Below, piece after piece: positions 18,909 to 27,770 of a stretch of 64,000 nt of DNA. The position numbers and the translations under genes are program-made. Origin of the DNA: Cryobacterium sp. HLT2-28 (GTDB lineage: Bacteria; Actinomycetota; Actinomycetes; Actinomycetales; Microbacteriaceae); assembly GCF_004402495.1 (NCBI RefSeq), contig NZ_SOFH01000029.1, positions 124,001 to 188,000 on the forward strand, read 5' to 3'. Numbering within the stretch: the stretch's first letter is position 1; each line of letters begins with the position of its first letter. The notes beneath the pieces are model-generated. The model was not told where the DNA came from and made no database searches. It saw only the letters and a list, made by a program, of their open reading frames with translations.

Positions 18909-19405
18909 CGGGAACCTCCGCCAATTCCGAACGTCACCCCGCGCACCGAACGCTTCAGCCTGCCTACCAGCAGGCTAATTGGCGTTTAAACCGCAAACCC
19001 CCGAGCAGCGAGCGCTAAAACGGCCACCGAACGCGCACTGATTCGTTAAAAGAAGAAGGCCGGCTGGGCATTTCTGCCCAGCCGGCCTGTCCGCTTGGAT
19101 TTCATGAAAACCATTCCTGGATTTCCTGAAACACCCGCTGTGGGTTGATTGCCTTTCTCGAAAGGGTACCTGCAACCCTTACGCCTCCCGGGCACTTTCC
19201 GACCGTGTTTGCGCCGATCCTCCGCCGGTTCGCCGAGAATCCTCCACTTTCGCGCTTGCGACCCGCGATTCTCCGCGGCGGCGAATCCCCAGAACTGGGG
19301 TCCCCCTCGCCGGGTCAAGAACACGCCGACGCCGATACCCTGACTTCGGGGGTCGTTTGACTCTGGAGCGTTCTTCGGGTGCAGTCGCGCAGTCAGGAAA
19401 TACAC
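18909..19405. other. intergenic stretch with one strong hairpin
   Basis: About 500 bases between the transposase remnant and the DUF805 gene. Apart from the hairpin at 19057-19088 I see no gene; frames on both strands have shadow-like composition. Confidence 0.4.
19057..19088 (-). terminator. rho-independent terminator (minus-strand polarity)
   Basis: aggccggctgggca pairs perfectly with tgcccagccggcct across a tttc loop, a 14-bp stem. Read on the minus strand it is followed by ttcttcttttaa, a T-rich tail. No convincing minus-strand gene lies directly upstream, so the gene it served may be lost. Confidence 0.7.
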
Positions 19406-19774
19406 GTGAACTTGGGTCAGGCAGTTTCCACAGTGTTCAAGAAGTACGCCCAGTTTCACGGCGTCGCCAGCCGATCCGAGTACTGGTGGTGGACTCTCTT
19501 CGCTACGGTCGTCGGATATTCCATCGTTGGACTCGACGTGGCAATCAACGGACAAAGCACCAACTTCCCGCTCGTTTGGTCACTTGGTACCCTCCTCCCC
19601 TCACTCGCCGTAACCGTCCGACGATTCCGTGATGCGGGCTACGGTTGGGGCTCCCTCTTTCTCGCACTGCTCCCCATCCTCGGTGCCATCATCATAATTG
19701 TGATGCTCTGCCAACCAAGCGAAGTCAAGGCGACAGCTGACTCCGCACGAGACCGTGTGCATGACCCCCGATGA
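19406..19774 (+). CDS. DUF805 family membrane protein
   Basis: A 122-aa protein beginning VNLGQAVSTVFKKYAQFHGV; the GTG at 19406 follows an aggaaa ribosome site. The FxGRASRSEYWWWTLF-like segment (here FHGVASRSEYWWW), then three to four hydrophobic stretches and the RRFRDAGYGW motif define DUF805, small inner-membrane proteins of unknown role often found near phage or island genes. The last 15 residues are hydrophilic. It has no obvious partner nearby. Confidence 0.85.
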   Translation: MNLGQAVSTVFKKYAQFHGVASRSEYWWWTLFATVVGYSIVGLDVAINGQSTNFPLVWSLGTLLPSLAVTVRRFRDAGYGWGSLFLALLPILGAIIIIVMLCQPSEVKATADSARDRVHDPR

Positions 19775-20487
19775 CCTCCTGGCGCAACACCGCATCCGAC
19801 CTGGCCCAGCATGACGTCGACGAGTTGACAAAACACAGTTGCTCAGCGCCTGCATCGGCTTCGCCCAATAGAAGCTCGCTGACCATGGCGATTTCTTCCC
19901 CTACGCTGCAGCGATTCGCGAAGACGGACGGGTTGTTGACGCCCTCGCCCACGGCCGGGCGCGGGTAGTCGTTCCCGAGCGCCCTTGTTTTTGGAGTGTG
20001 GAGATTTGCCCTCATGGACGCTGTTCCGCCAGGGTGCCTCAGCCATTTTCTACTCCGCGAGAACACCGTCAACGAGCTTCCCGAGTCGGACAACGGCTTC
20101 ATAGTGTTTGCGGCTCACTAGTTGCCCGATGAGCAGGTCCTTGTCAAGCTTGCCGAGCGCACGAACTTCCCGAAGGTCGTGGAGCGCATTGCGCTTGCCG
20201 GCCGCGTCGGCCCACCCGTTGTTGCCGCACATGTCTCAAGCGAGATACGGCGCCCACACAGAACTGGTCGGTCGGATCCGATGGGGAGGACGTTACAGGG
20301 CGCGGGCGAACCTTCGCCGATAACCGGCCCGAGCCTCATGTGGAAGAAATCATTCTCAACGCGCCGCTTTTCTGGCCGAAGTGTTGCGGGGCATCCGCGT
20401 AGTGGCAACGCCATGTGCCAGGCAATGGCTAACCTCTTGCTAGGGCCGCTTTACGAACCAGGCGGGCCTCTGCCGAAGGAGGAGTGA
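19775..20487. other. gene-poor stretch, possibly decayed
   Basis: About 700 bases before the ATPase gene. A plus-strand frame of 121 codons (20122-20487) ends directly at the ATPase start, and a 60-codon minus-strand frame (20050-20232) reads LHDLREVRALGKLDKDLLIG, which looks somewhat protein-like. Neither matches a family I know, and the coding signal is mixed, so this may be the remains of a gene. The ribosome site aaggaggag at 20477-20485 serves the ATPase. Confidence 0.35.
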
Positions 20488-22254
20488 TTGGTCAAGTTGT
20501 TCATGGCGAGGCCCTACAAGTCATTGTCGGCAATGGAGGGCATCTTCGACGGCGACTTGCCGGATTTAACAGTGATAACGGGAGCCAATGGCTCAGGCAA
20601 GACGCAGCTCCTCGAGGCAGTACGTGAGTCCCACATCCAAATTGGGGGCAACCCACTGACCCAGAGCCCAAGGATGTTGACCGCAGCTGACCTTCAATTC
20701 AGTGAAGGTGATCATCTTCCAACGCTGACGCGTGCACAGGTGATAGATCAACTCAGGACAGCAATTCAGCAGCTGAACGCGCAGGGCATGGACGCACCCA
20801 ATCTTCGCGGCAGCCTCATACAGCAGGGCCTCCTGACAATTGGGGCCCTGAACAGCGCCCAGTTGGCATCCGGCAAAGAAATCCACCTTTGGTCCAATGT
20901 CGACTACGAGCGATACGCCCCGCGTGAACTCGGACGAAGAGATCTCTTTTACTTCTCAGTTGCTGAAGCTTTTTCGACTTACAACCAGATGAGCACGTTA
21001 AGTGGCTTCAATCAGTGGCGTGCTGAAACGTCTGGTGATGGCGAAACGTTCGTCAATCCAGGTCTCTTCCGTCAACAACATGGCGACCCACCCTGGACCG
21101 TTCTCAATCGTGTACTCCTAAATGCCGGCCTTAACTATTCATATGAGTCTCCTGTTCCATCGATTTCCCCCGAGTATGTGGAACCGCGCTTAACCGATCT
21201 CGACACTGGGCGGCCAGTGCCGACTGCGGAATTGTCGTCAGGTGAAAAGACGCTCATAATGATCGCTCTATCCATGTATTCCGTTGGATACCGGAGAGAT
21301 GCCTTTGAAGCCCCGCCGATAGTCCTCCTTGACGAGCCCGACGCTACTTTGCATCCCCAAATGGTGCGCAGCATGCTGCGCCTTATTCGTGAAGAGATCG
21401 TTGGGAAACTCGGCGTCCCAGTTCTGCTGACTACTCATTCGCCCACGACAGTTGCGCTGACCGATGAAAGCTCTCTCTACGTCATGGTGCGGTCGGGTGC
21501 GCCTCGTCTTCGGAAGACTACGAAGGATGAGGCACTTCGAGCGCTGCTGGTCGGTGTACCCACCATCAGTGTTGATGCCGAGAACCGCCGGACGGTCATC
21601 GTTGAAGACCCCAATGACGAAGAGCTTTACACCGACATTTTGGCGATCTTGGCGCCTGGTATCGGTTCCGAGCGGTCGCTTGTGTTCATGGCCGCGGGCA
21701 GCCGAGCTGCGGGCGGAAATGGGTGCGACGCTGTAATCCGTTTGGTCCAGAGACTTTCAGAGCAAGGAAACACGAGAGTGTGGGGCCTCGTTGATCGAGA
21801 CAATCGATCCAAAGCCCCCCACCAACGCGTACTACTCGACGCCCAGCGGTACTCGATAGAAAACGTGATTCTCGACCCGCTCTCTCTCGGGCTGTTGCTC
21901 CTCAGAGACCAAACCGAGCCAGTATTCAGCGCAGTCGGCAGCACAACATTCCGAGCTTTCGACATATCAGACGGTGAACAACTCGTCCGAGCGGTGACAG
22001 AGGCCATGGGGGAAGATTGGGAAAGTTCTGATTTCCTCGAAGTCGAATACGTTGGGGGCTTCACGCTCTCGGTGCCTTCTTTTTGGCTGAACGAACGTGG
22101 TCATGATCTGCAGGCAAGGGTTCTCGCGGTTTTTCCCTCACTTCAAAGCCACAAGAATCATCTGCTGCGAAATATCGTTCGCCTAGTTTGGCGAGACTAT
22201 CCGTCGGCAGTGCCATCATCGACTCGCGCTTTGATGAACTCTCTTCTTTCCTAA
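20488..22254 (+). CDS. AAA ATPase with C-terminal TOPRIM-like domain (OLD/PARIS-like defence protein)
   Basis: A 588-aa protein. The ABC/SMC-type ATPase has Walker A GANGSGKT at residues 32-39, a signature LSSGEKTL, Walker B IVLLDEPDATLHP and an H-loop in LLTTHSPTT. The C-terminal half resembles the TOPRIM/DUF4435 nuclease part of OLD-family proteins: VIVEDPNDEELY (Glu and Asp), GLVDRDN (Asp pair) and RYSIENVILDP. Such proteins (Gabija GajA, OLD, PARIS AriA/AriB) are anti-phage effectors whose ATPase senses infection and controls the nuclease. A TTG start at 20488 after a very strong aaggaggag site is preferred. It is convergent with a HEPN gene 47 bases away. Exact subfamily not determined. 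Confidence 0.8.
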   Translation: MVKLFMARPYKSLSAMEGIFDGDLPDLTVITGANGSGKTQLLEAVRESHIQIGGNPLTQSPRMLTAADLQFSEGDHLPTLTRAQVIDQLRTAIQQLNAQGMDAPNLRGSLIQQGLLTIGALNSAQLASGKEIHLWSNVDYERYAPRELGRRDLFYFSVAEAFSTYNQMSTLSGFNQWRAETSGDGETFVNPGLFRQQHGDPPWTVLNRVLLNAGLNYSYESPVPSISPEYVEPRLTDLDTGRPVPTAELSSGEKTLIMIALSMYSVGYRRDAFEAPPIVLLDEPDATLHPQMVRSMLRLIREEIVGKLGVPVLLTTHSPTTVALTDESSLYVMVRSGAPRLRKTTKDEALRALLVGVPTISVDAENRRTVIVEDPNDEELYTDILAILAPGIGSERSLVFMAAGSRAAGGNGCDAVIRLVQRLSEQGNTRVWGLVDRDNRSKAPHQRVLLDAQRYSIENVILDPLSLGLLLLRDQTEPVFSAVGSTTFRAFDISDGEQLVRAVTEAMGEDWESSDFLEVEYVGGFTLSVPSFWLNERGHDLQARVLAVFPSLQSHKNHLLRNIVRLVWRDYPSAVPSSTRALMNSLLS

Positions 22255-22301
22255 GGCTGCCTCGGCCAACACTCGCTGTTGGACCAATGCGGTGCAAGTC
22301 G

Positions 22302-22940
22302 TCATTCGGGCAATGGAAATGCTGGGTGACGATGAAGCTTTCGAGTCATCCTGCTTGTGCCTGAACGTTCAGGCAGCGCCCATTCCCATAACCGGGAATC
22401 GCCGCGTCTCCCTAGCACTTGGAAGCTCACGTCCTGGGCGGCTTGGAGAAACCCTTCCGCGAGCATCAGTGTCATCGATTTGAGCTCTCCGCCATCTCGC
22501 GAGAAATATTCAGACGTGAGGGCGATGCCCGAAGTGCTAGCTCGATGGGCGAGCTGATTTCGCAAGCGTGCAGCATCGCTGAGATAAGCACTCAGGTCTT
22601 CCCCCTCGAGTAGCATCCATCTGTGGATCCCAGTCGTCGCACCTGGCTGCGGAATCACCCGAGCCCGGGCGAGCAGAGGAACTCCGAGTGCGGCCCAGCT
22701 CGAGACGAGCAGCGGCCATTGGATCCCGTGGGGGCTTCCCTCACGGACGAAGCGCTCTTCGCGGTTGGCATCCTTGACCGCGGCCTCGGCGGCCGCGAAT
22801 GTGAGAAGAAAACTAGATGCCGGGAGGCTCCTGTACTTCTTTACGACCCCCTTTTGCGGTCTGGATTGTGCCTTGGAATCTCCACGCTCCCCGTGAACGG
22901 AAATCACGTCCGCCGCCAATGAAAACCCGTTGCTGCTCAT
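22302..22940 (-). CDS. HEPN-like protein, probable RNase effector
   Basis: A 212-aa helical protein with no membrane segments. The segment DAARLRNQLAHRA contains R127-x4-H132, the catalytic motif of HEPN ribonucleases, in the expected 'RNxxxH' setting. The ATG at 22940 follows an aaggggg ribosome site. It is convergent with the OLD-like ATPase gene; adjacency in a defence island makes a shared abortive-infection or RNA-cleavage role likely, though not proven because they are on opposite strands. It could also be a toxin whose antitoxin lies elsewhere, or a structural HEPN without activity. Confidence 0.6.
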   Translation of the reverse strand: MSSNGFSLAADVISVHGERGDSKAQSRPQKGVVKKYRSLPASSFLLTFAAAEAAVKDANREERFVREGSPHGIQWPLLVSSWAALGVPLLARARVIPQPGATTGIHRWMLLEGEDLSAYLSDAARLRNQLAHRASTSGIALTSEYFSRDGGELKSMTLMLAEGFLQAAQDVSFQVLGRRGDSRLWEWALPERSGTSRMTRKLHRHPAFPLPE

Positions 22941-23148
22941 CGCTGCCCCCTTGGATTTGTAGCTTGCGAGTTCAGGCTACTATCGCCGCACCGTGTTGGC
23001 CCGCGCGCTGCGCCAGCTCGTGGGGGTGGTCGGTTGTTCGAGAAAAAGAACTCACTGAAAAACATAACTATGCGGGCCCGCGCGTGCGATCAATTGACAT
23101 GAAGGTGCCACCAGAGCGATCCCTCGAATGCACAAGCGCCCGCTCGGA

Positions 23149-23376
23149 CTACTCCGCCTTGTTAGCGCGCCGCTCGTAGTGCTCGACGTGGTCGACGAGC
23201 AACTGCTCGACGGACTTGCCGAGCATGGCGAGGGTTGAGACGTTGACGTTGAGGACGCTCGCAGCCTCCGTGAACGGTGAGTTGATGGTGAATTCAACTA
23301 TCTGCATCTGGGACGGGTCAGGGACGGCCGCCGAGTACGTGAAGAGGAACCCGGTTGTCGTGAGGAGATCGAACAT
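23149..23376 (-). CDS. small hypothetical protein
   Basis: A 75-aa frame starting MFDLLTTTGFLF and ending HVEHYERRANKAE. Composition (one hydrophobic N-terminal patch, then a mixed acidic/basic tail) is plausible for a real protein and the strand bias favours this frame. The ATG at 23376 is assumed; an upstream in-frame start at 23406 would add ten residues. No family recognised. It sits between the HEPN and AIPR genes. Confidence 0.4.
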   Translation of the reverse strand: MFDLLTTTGFLFTYSAAVPDPSQMQIVEFTINSPFTEAASVLNVNVSTLAMLGKSVEQLLVDHVEHYERRANKAE

Positions 23377-23713
23377 GGCCCAACACCTATTCCGCCCGCG
23401 AGTCATCCAGCGTGCTCAATCAACCTACATGGGTGCACCGACGGCTGGATGTTCGTTCTGGGTGAACCTAATGAATTCCGACATTTGATTCGACTCGTGT
23501 GCGGAGCCTGCCTTCTGCCCGAGAGGACCGGCAGCGTCAGATCTGTCATGCGCCGAAGAGGCGGCGTGTAAGACTGACCTAGTGAACAGAACGGCAATGG
23601 CGCCGCAGTCGTTTGCTCAGTCCAGATGGACGGGACTCGCATCCTCGGAACCTTGCGTGAACAGAATCATCTAAAGGCGGTTCAGGAAGCAACTTGCCGC
23701 ATCGCCAAAAAGT
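23377..23713. other. intergenic stretch before the AIPR gene
   Basis: About 340 bases. A 44-codon frame (23626-23760) starting MDGTRILGTL overlaps the AIPR start and has no clear support. The promoter of the AIPR gene is expected here, but no clear boxes or operators are visible. Confidence 0.35.
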
Positions 23714-25465
23714 ATGGGACACGATATGGCTACGCCAAATCCAGATCAGATTGTACTTGACGCGCTTTTCGCTGACTTCGTCGCCACAGAGTACCCCGGC
23801 ACGAACGTCGACGATGCTTTTGAAATCTACGCAGCGACGCAGGTATTGAAGCCAAGAGAGCTCTCGGTCGAGGAACTGGCTGCCGGAATCGTAGATGGGA
23901 CCAAGGACGGCGGCATAGACAGCTTTTTCGTCTTCCTGAACGGCATACTCGTGAGTCCGGACGACGCCTTCCTCATAAAGGGGGACCCTTCGGTCGCATT
24001 AATCGGGCCGTACCCGCTCCTTGAGGTCTTCCTAATCCAGTCCAAGAACTCAACAAGCTGGCAGGAATCCGTATGGGAACATCTGCTCTCATCGTTGTCT
24101 AATTTGCTCGATGTTGGAGCCAGCGACGAAGATCTTGAAACCATCTACCGCGCCGACGTCGTGGAGAGAACGGGGATTCTTCGCAAAGCCGTGGTGTCGC
24201 TGGGCGCAAAGTTCCCTAAGGTCGCGTTTCGCACCGTATACGTGAGCCGCGCCCCCGAGGCCAACATCACTGAGACCGTGCAGGCCCGAGCTGCCCAAGT
24301 CGCTGCCCTCGTCACCTCAAAACTCACGTCCGGGGCAACCGTCACTTCTGATCACATCGGGGTAAGCGCGCTCTACACGCTGGCCGGCACGGACTACACG
24401 CAGCCTGGTGTCCTGAAATTTCGCAGTCTGATCCGTGAAACCGACTCATTCGTCGGAATCGTGGCGCTTAGCGACTACCTGGCTTTTGTTCGAAGCGACG
24501 CGGGTGTGCTTCGGGAAGAGTTGTTCGATTCCAACGTTCGCGACTTCGAGGGCGACAACATCGTCAACAAGGCGATTGCGGAAACCTTGGCGAAGAACGA
24601 CACCTCGGAATTCTGGTGGCTCAACAACGGTGTGACTGTGCTTGGCGACAAGGTCGACAGTCCCCAGCAGACGCTCACGATTTCACGGCCGCTAATTGTC
24701 AATGGTCTTCAGACCTCGCACGTCCTCCACTATGCCGAACACAACAGCCTGTTCGCGCCCGAGCGGTTGAACAACGGCCTGCTCGTCCGAGTCATTGTGA
24801 CCAGCGATGAGGACGTCCGAGACCAAATCATCGCCGGGACCAACCGGCAAACGCATGTACCTACGCCAGCCCTTTACGCCACCCAGCCCCTTCAACGCGA
24901 CATCGAGCGTTTCTTGGTCGTCCACGATTGGTATTACGAGCGCCGGAAGAACAGGTACCGGAATTTGGGTAAGCCGGCAAAGCGTCGGATCACGATCAAT
25001 CTGTTGGCGCAGTCCATGATTACCCTCATGCTCGGTCAACCAGATGTGGCACGCGCTCGCCCCTCGACGCTGCTGAGCAAGAAGGACGGCTACGAACAGG
25101 TCTTCCCCAGCAGCCTAGATATGGCCGCCTATCTCACAGCAGTTGAGACGATCAAGGCTGTCGATGATTTCCTCACCACAGACGTCGCGAAGGATGTCCT
25201 GGATGAGTTCAGTAATTCGCGTTTCTACGTGGCCGCGGGCTATTTGATCCTCGCGATGAAGCTCAAGGACACCAGTGATTTTCATTTCGACAAAAACTTC
25301 TCCAAATTGAAAGCCCCCCTGAAGCAGCCGCTGTTGGTCGAAGCGCTGACTGTGTTGACGGCCGCCGCGGCTGCGTTCGCAACGCTGAACCCAAAGTCAT
25401 CGCGCGACACTATCTTCAAGAGCAGTGAGTTCAGGGAGGCTTACTTCCGCGCACTAACGGCCTGA
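23714..25465 (+). CDS. AIPR family abortive-infection protein
   Basis: A 583-aa protein. The AIPR core reads FDSNVRDFEGDNIVNKAIAE, then FWWLNNGVTVL and PLIVNGLQTSHVLH, the hallmark order of this family (abortive infection phage resistance). The N-terminal part has GGIDSFFVF and LEVFLIQSK, i.e. Asp69 and Gln109-x-Lys111, a PD-(D/E)xK-like nuclease signature. Members are known from phage-resistance loci of Lactococcus and others and are thought to act as nucleases that abort infection. Start at ATG 23714; 23726 is an alternative. It is a single gene, convergent with the restriction module. Confidence 0.88.
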   Translation: MGHDMATPNPDQIVLDALFADFVATEYPGTNVDDAFEIYAATQVLKPRELSVEELAAGIVDGTKDGGIDSFFVFLNGILVSPDDAFLIKGDPSVALIGPYPLLEVFLIQSKNSTSWQESVWEHLLSSLSNLLDVGASDEDLETIYRADVVERTGILRKAVVSLGAKFPKVAFRTVYVSRAPEANITETVQARAAQVAALVTSKLTSGATVTSDHIGVSALYTLAGTDYTQPGVLKFRSLIRETDSFVGIVALSDYLAFVRSDAGVLREELFDSNVRDFEGDNIVNKAIAETLAKNDTSEFWWLNNGVTVLGDKVDSPQQTLTISRPLIVNGLQTSHVLHYAEHNSLFAPERLNNGLLVRVIVTSDEDVRDQIIAGTNRQTHVPTPALYATQPLQRDIERFLVVHDWYYERRKNRYRNLGKPAKRRITINLLAQSMITLMLGQPDVARARPSTLLSKKDGYEQVFPSSLDMAAYLTAVETIKAVDDFLTTDVAKDVLDEFSNSRFYVAAGYLILAMKLKDTSDFHFDKNFSKLKAPLKQPLLVEALTVLTAAAAAFATLNPKSSRDTIFKSSEFREAYFRALTA

Positions 25466-25489
25466 CGAGAGCTCTAGCAAAGGTGGTTG

Positions 25490-25520
25490 GCACCAGGGAA
25501 TAGAGATTTTTGCCTGGTGC
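25490..25520. terminator. bidirectional hairpin between AIPR and DUF4928 genes
   Basis: gcaccagg (25490-25497) pairs with cctggtgc (25513-25520); the loop contains a short T-run. It lies in the gap between two convergent genes, a place where both transcripts should end. The stem is short, so the call is moderate. Confidence 0.4.
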
Positions 25521-25740
25521 GGACGGACAGCGTCGGGCCGAAGGTCATCGTCGTCTCGGGGGCGGATCCTGCAGCATGGGGTCGCCCCGCCCCCGATGGC
25601 GGCTGAGGCCGGGCTCGGGGAGTGACTCCGCGCGTGCAAGCGGCAACGCAGCGGCACGGTCAACCCGCCAGCCAGGCCGCCACCATCTCGACAGACTCCG
25701 CTGCAATGAAGCGCTACGCGCCGCCCCGGACCAAACGCCC

Positions 25741-26799
25741 TCAGAACCTGCCTGGAATTGCGATTAGGAGCGAAGGATCTGGCTCAATGCGACCGACACG
25801 CTCGTTGTAAGCCTCGAGTAGACCGCGAAGTTGGGTTCGAATCGTTTTGGACTCGTACAGGCCGGCCTCCTCGACACCGGTTCCTATGAAGGTTTCAATC
25901 GACTGAACTGACACGTGATCCTGCATGTTCTGTATCTCCGCCAGCTGCGTGGCCGCTGAAACGGCTGAGTCTGGCACGAGGACAAGAGGGCGCAATTTCT
26001 TTGCGATGTTGTCGCGACAACGACGGTCGAATAGAGCCTCCGTCGGTCTCATTGTCACGTGTACTGCGGTCCCGCCGATTTGGTAGTCCCCCGAGCGCTG
26101 CGTCTGGAGATCGGCTGTTGTGTAGGTCTCTGAATTGACGCCCGATTGAGGGAATTGCCGATCAAGATACGCTCCGACGAGGTGGTGCACGAAGGCACCG
26201 GCCGAGGACTGGTCCTTACGCCGAGCCGCGTCGATAAGTGCATGAACTGCGACCTGGACAGGCTTGCTAGCGTCAATTTGGGCTGTGATCCTTTGACGGT
26301 TAAAGAAGTCGACTTGGAGCCGCTCGACGAACCAGCCTTTCAATGATGCCGCCGCGCTGTCTCGCTCCGCGACAGACATCTGTGCGTACATCGCGACCCG
26401 CGCGCTGTCATTCATGATGGTCACGAGTGCTTCGCCGAGTACAAGGGTCCCTCGAGAGGTCCGGCCGCCTTCGCTGGTGAACCGCCTTAACTCGTCGTGT
26501 TGAGCAAGCACCGTCTCTATGAACGAGCCGCTGATATTGAGCAGTTGCGAGCCGCCCCTTGAGCGGTATCGCTGTGGCGTTATTGGGAGTCCACCGCCCA
26601 TATATCCGCCGACCATGAGTCCCGTGGCCATTACGTTTGTATTGACTCGCCCCGTCTCGACTCGCCCCGTCGCGATGCTTGTCTGGACGGGACCCTTTTT
26701 CTTCGGAACTGCCTTCGGCTTCGCTCGTTGGCTCTCGTACCATGATTCGACATCTGCGAGCATCGACGACTCGAATTTCTCGAACTGTGCAGTGGTCAT
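25741..26799 (-). CDS. DUF4928 family protein, restriction-modification-associated
   Basis: A 352-aa protein; the segments FTSEGGRTSRG, GAFVHHLVGAYLD, GGTAVHVTMRPTEAL, CRDNIAKKLRPLV and the C-terminal NERVGRIEPDPSLLI are characteristic of DUF4928. Genes of this family sit beside C5-cytosine methyltransferases and are predicted restriction subunits; the biochemical role is not established. The first 90 residues are low-complexity (Lys/Pro/Gly/Thr). It starts 3 bases after the GIY-YIG stop, so it is the last gene of the same operon. It may be a second nuclease or a DNA-binding partner. Confidence 0.85.
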   Translation of the reverse strand: MTTAQFEKFESSMLADVESWYESQRAKPKAVPKKKGPVQTSIATGRVETGRVNTNVMATGLMVGGYMGGGLPITPQRYRSRGGSQLLNISGSFIETVLAQHDELRRFTSEGGRTSRGTLVLGEALVTIMNDSARVAMYAQMSVAERDSAAASLKGWFVERLQVDFFNRQRITAQIDASKPVQVAVHALIDAARRKDQSSAGAFVHHLVGAYLDRQFPQSGVNSETYTTADLQTQRSGDYQIGGTAVHVTMRPTEALFDRRCRDNIAKKLRPLVLVPDSAVSAATQLAEIQNMQDHVSVQSIETFIGTGVEEAGLYESKTIRTQLRGLLEAYNERVGRIEPDPSLLIAIPGRF

Positions 26800-26802
26800 G
26801 AT

Positions 26803-27549
26803 CTAGTTATTTCCTTCTGAAAAGTCGAAACTTCCATCGGCGGCATCTTCCGCCGTGTTGGCGAGTGCATCAGCGCGCCTGCCAGCGAGGTCTTCAAGCC
26901 TTTTGGTCTGGACGAGGAGAGCCTGCCGAAGCCCTTTTGACACTTTCCGTTCAGAGATGTTCTTCGCGAGCAGTGAAACCGTGATGGCCCGCCTGGCGAT
27001 CCGCACGTCAGGGTGGGCGCGGTCGGGAAAGATGTCATTCGGGATGATGACCGCGCGAATCGGTTCGGGGAGGTCCGCCATGAGCTCGGTGACCAGGAGC
27101 GTCCCCTCGTTCAGCACTGCCCCGAACTTCGACTCCCCAGTCAAGCGGTGGTGGACGGTGTACTCGTACTTGTCCAGTTCTCGTTTGCGGTCTTTCTTGG
27201 GGAAGTCGTGCTCGATATGCGGCAGTGACCAGAGGGCTATCGCATAGACCTCGAATGGGTCGAGGACGTATTTCCCGACCGAGTCTGATCTCATGCCGGT
27301 CATGTGGCGGCCAATGCGCGTACCGAAATTCTCGGAGGTCTGCCCCACGTAGATCGGTTCGCCATCGTAGTCAAAGAACGCGTAGATTCCGGTGATGGCC
27401 TTGCCGATTGGGGAGCCACCCCTGGACGGGTCCGGCAACCGCATTGCGTCCGAAATGGACCTTCGGATGGCGTCCACTTCACGTGGAAGGTATGTCGTAG
27501 AGAGATCCACGCCGGGGAAGAAATCGGCGGGCATCATCTGGTCTGTCAA
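26803..27549 (-). CDS. GIY-YIG restriction endonuclease-like protein
   Basis: A 248-aa protein with a clear GIY-YIG catalytic module: GIY at residues 54-56, YVG at 67-69, Arg78 and His82 with the R-x3-H spacing of the Eco29kI restriction enzyme, and a downstream Glu (probably Glu129). The Eco29kI group are type II enzymes cutting DNA next to a C5-methyltransferase, so here the target would be the site protected by the methyltransferase upstream. The start is a TTG at 27549 with a ggag ribosome site; the ATG at 27537 is possible. The helical C-terminal third may contact DNA. Confidence 0.85.
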   Translation of the reverse strand: MTDQMMPADFFPGVDLSTTYLPREVDAIRRSISDAMRLPDPSRGGSPIGKAITGIYAFFDYDGEPIYVGQTSENFGTRIGRHMTGMRSDSVGKYVLDPFEVYAIALWSLPHIEHDFPKKDRKRELDKYEYTVHHRLTGESKFGAVLNEGTLLVTELMADLPEPIRAVIIPNDIFPDRAHPDVRIARRAITVSLLAKNISERKVSKGLRQALLVQTKRLEDLAGRRADALANTAEDAADGSFDFSEGNN

Positions 27550-27770
27550 AGTTGTTGCTCCGTTCGGACTGCCGTATTCGTGAGTCTATCGGCGCTCCCG
27601 AGACCAGGAATCCGCGTCGGACCGGTTTCTCCACCCCCTTTTGGGATCCCGGAAACCTTCGCCCGTCTCACTGATTTCTGCTCACTGGATGCAAAAGTCC
27701 CTGAGCCGCGACGAGGAGCGCGATTCAGGGACTATTTTGCGGACGAGGTGAAGCAGCTCGCGGTTCGGGC

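Noticed and set aside
20122-20487. 121-codon frame ending at the ATPase start
   Set aside because: No family resemblance and mixed composition; kept only as a note in the gene-poor stretch.
23626-23760. 44-codon frame overlapping the AIPR start (MDGTRILGTL)
   Set aside because: No ribosome site or family support, and it overlaps a confident gene in another frame.
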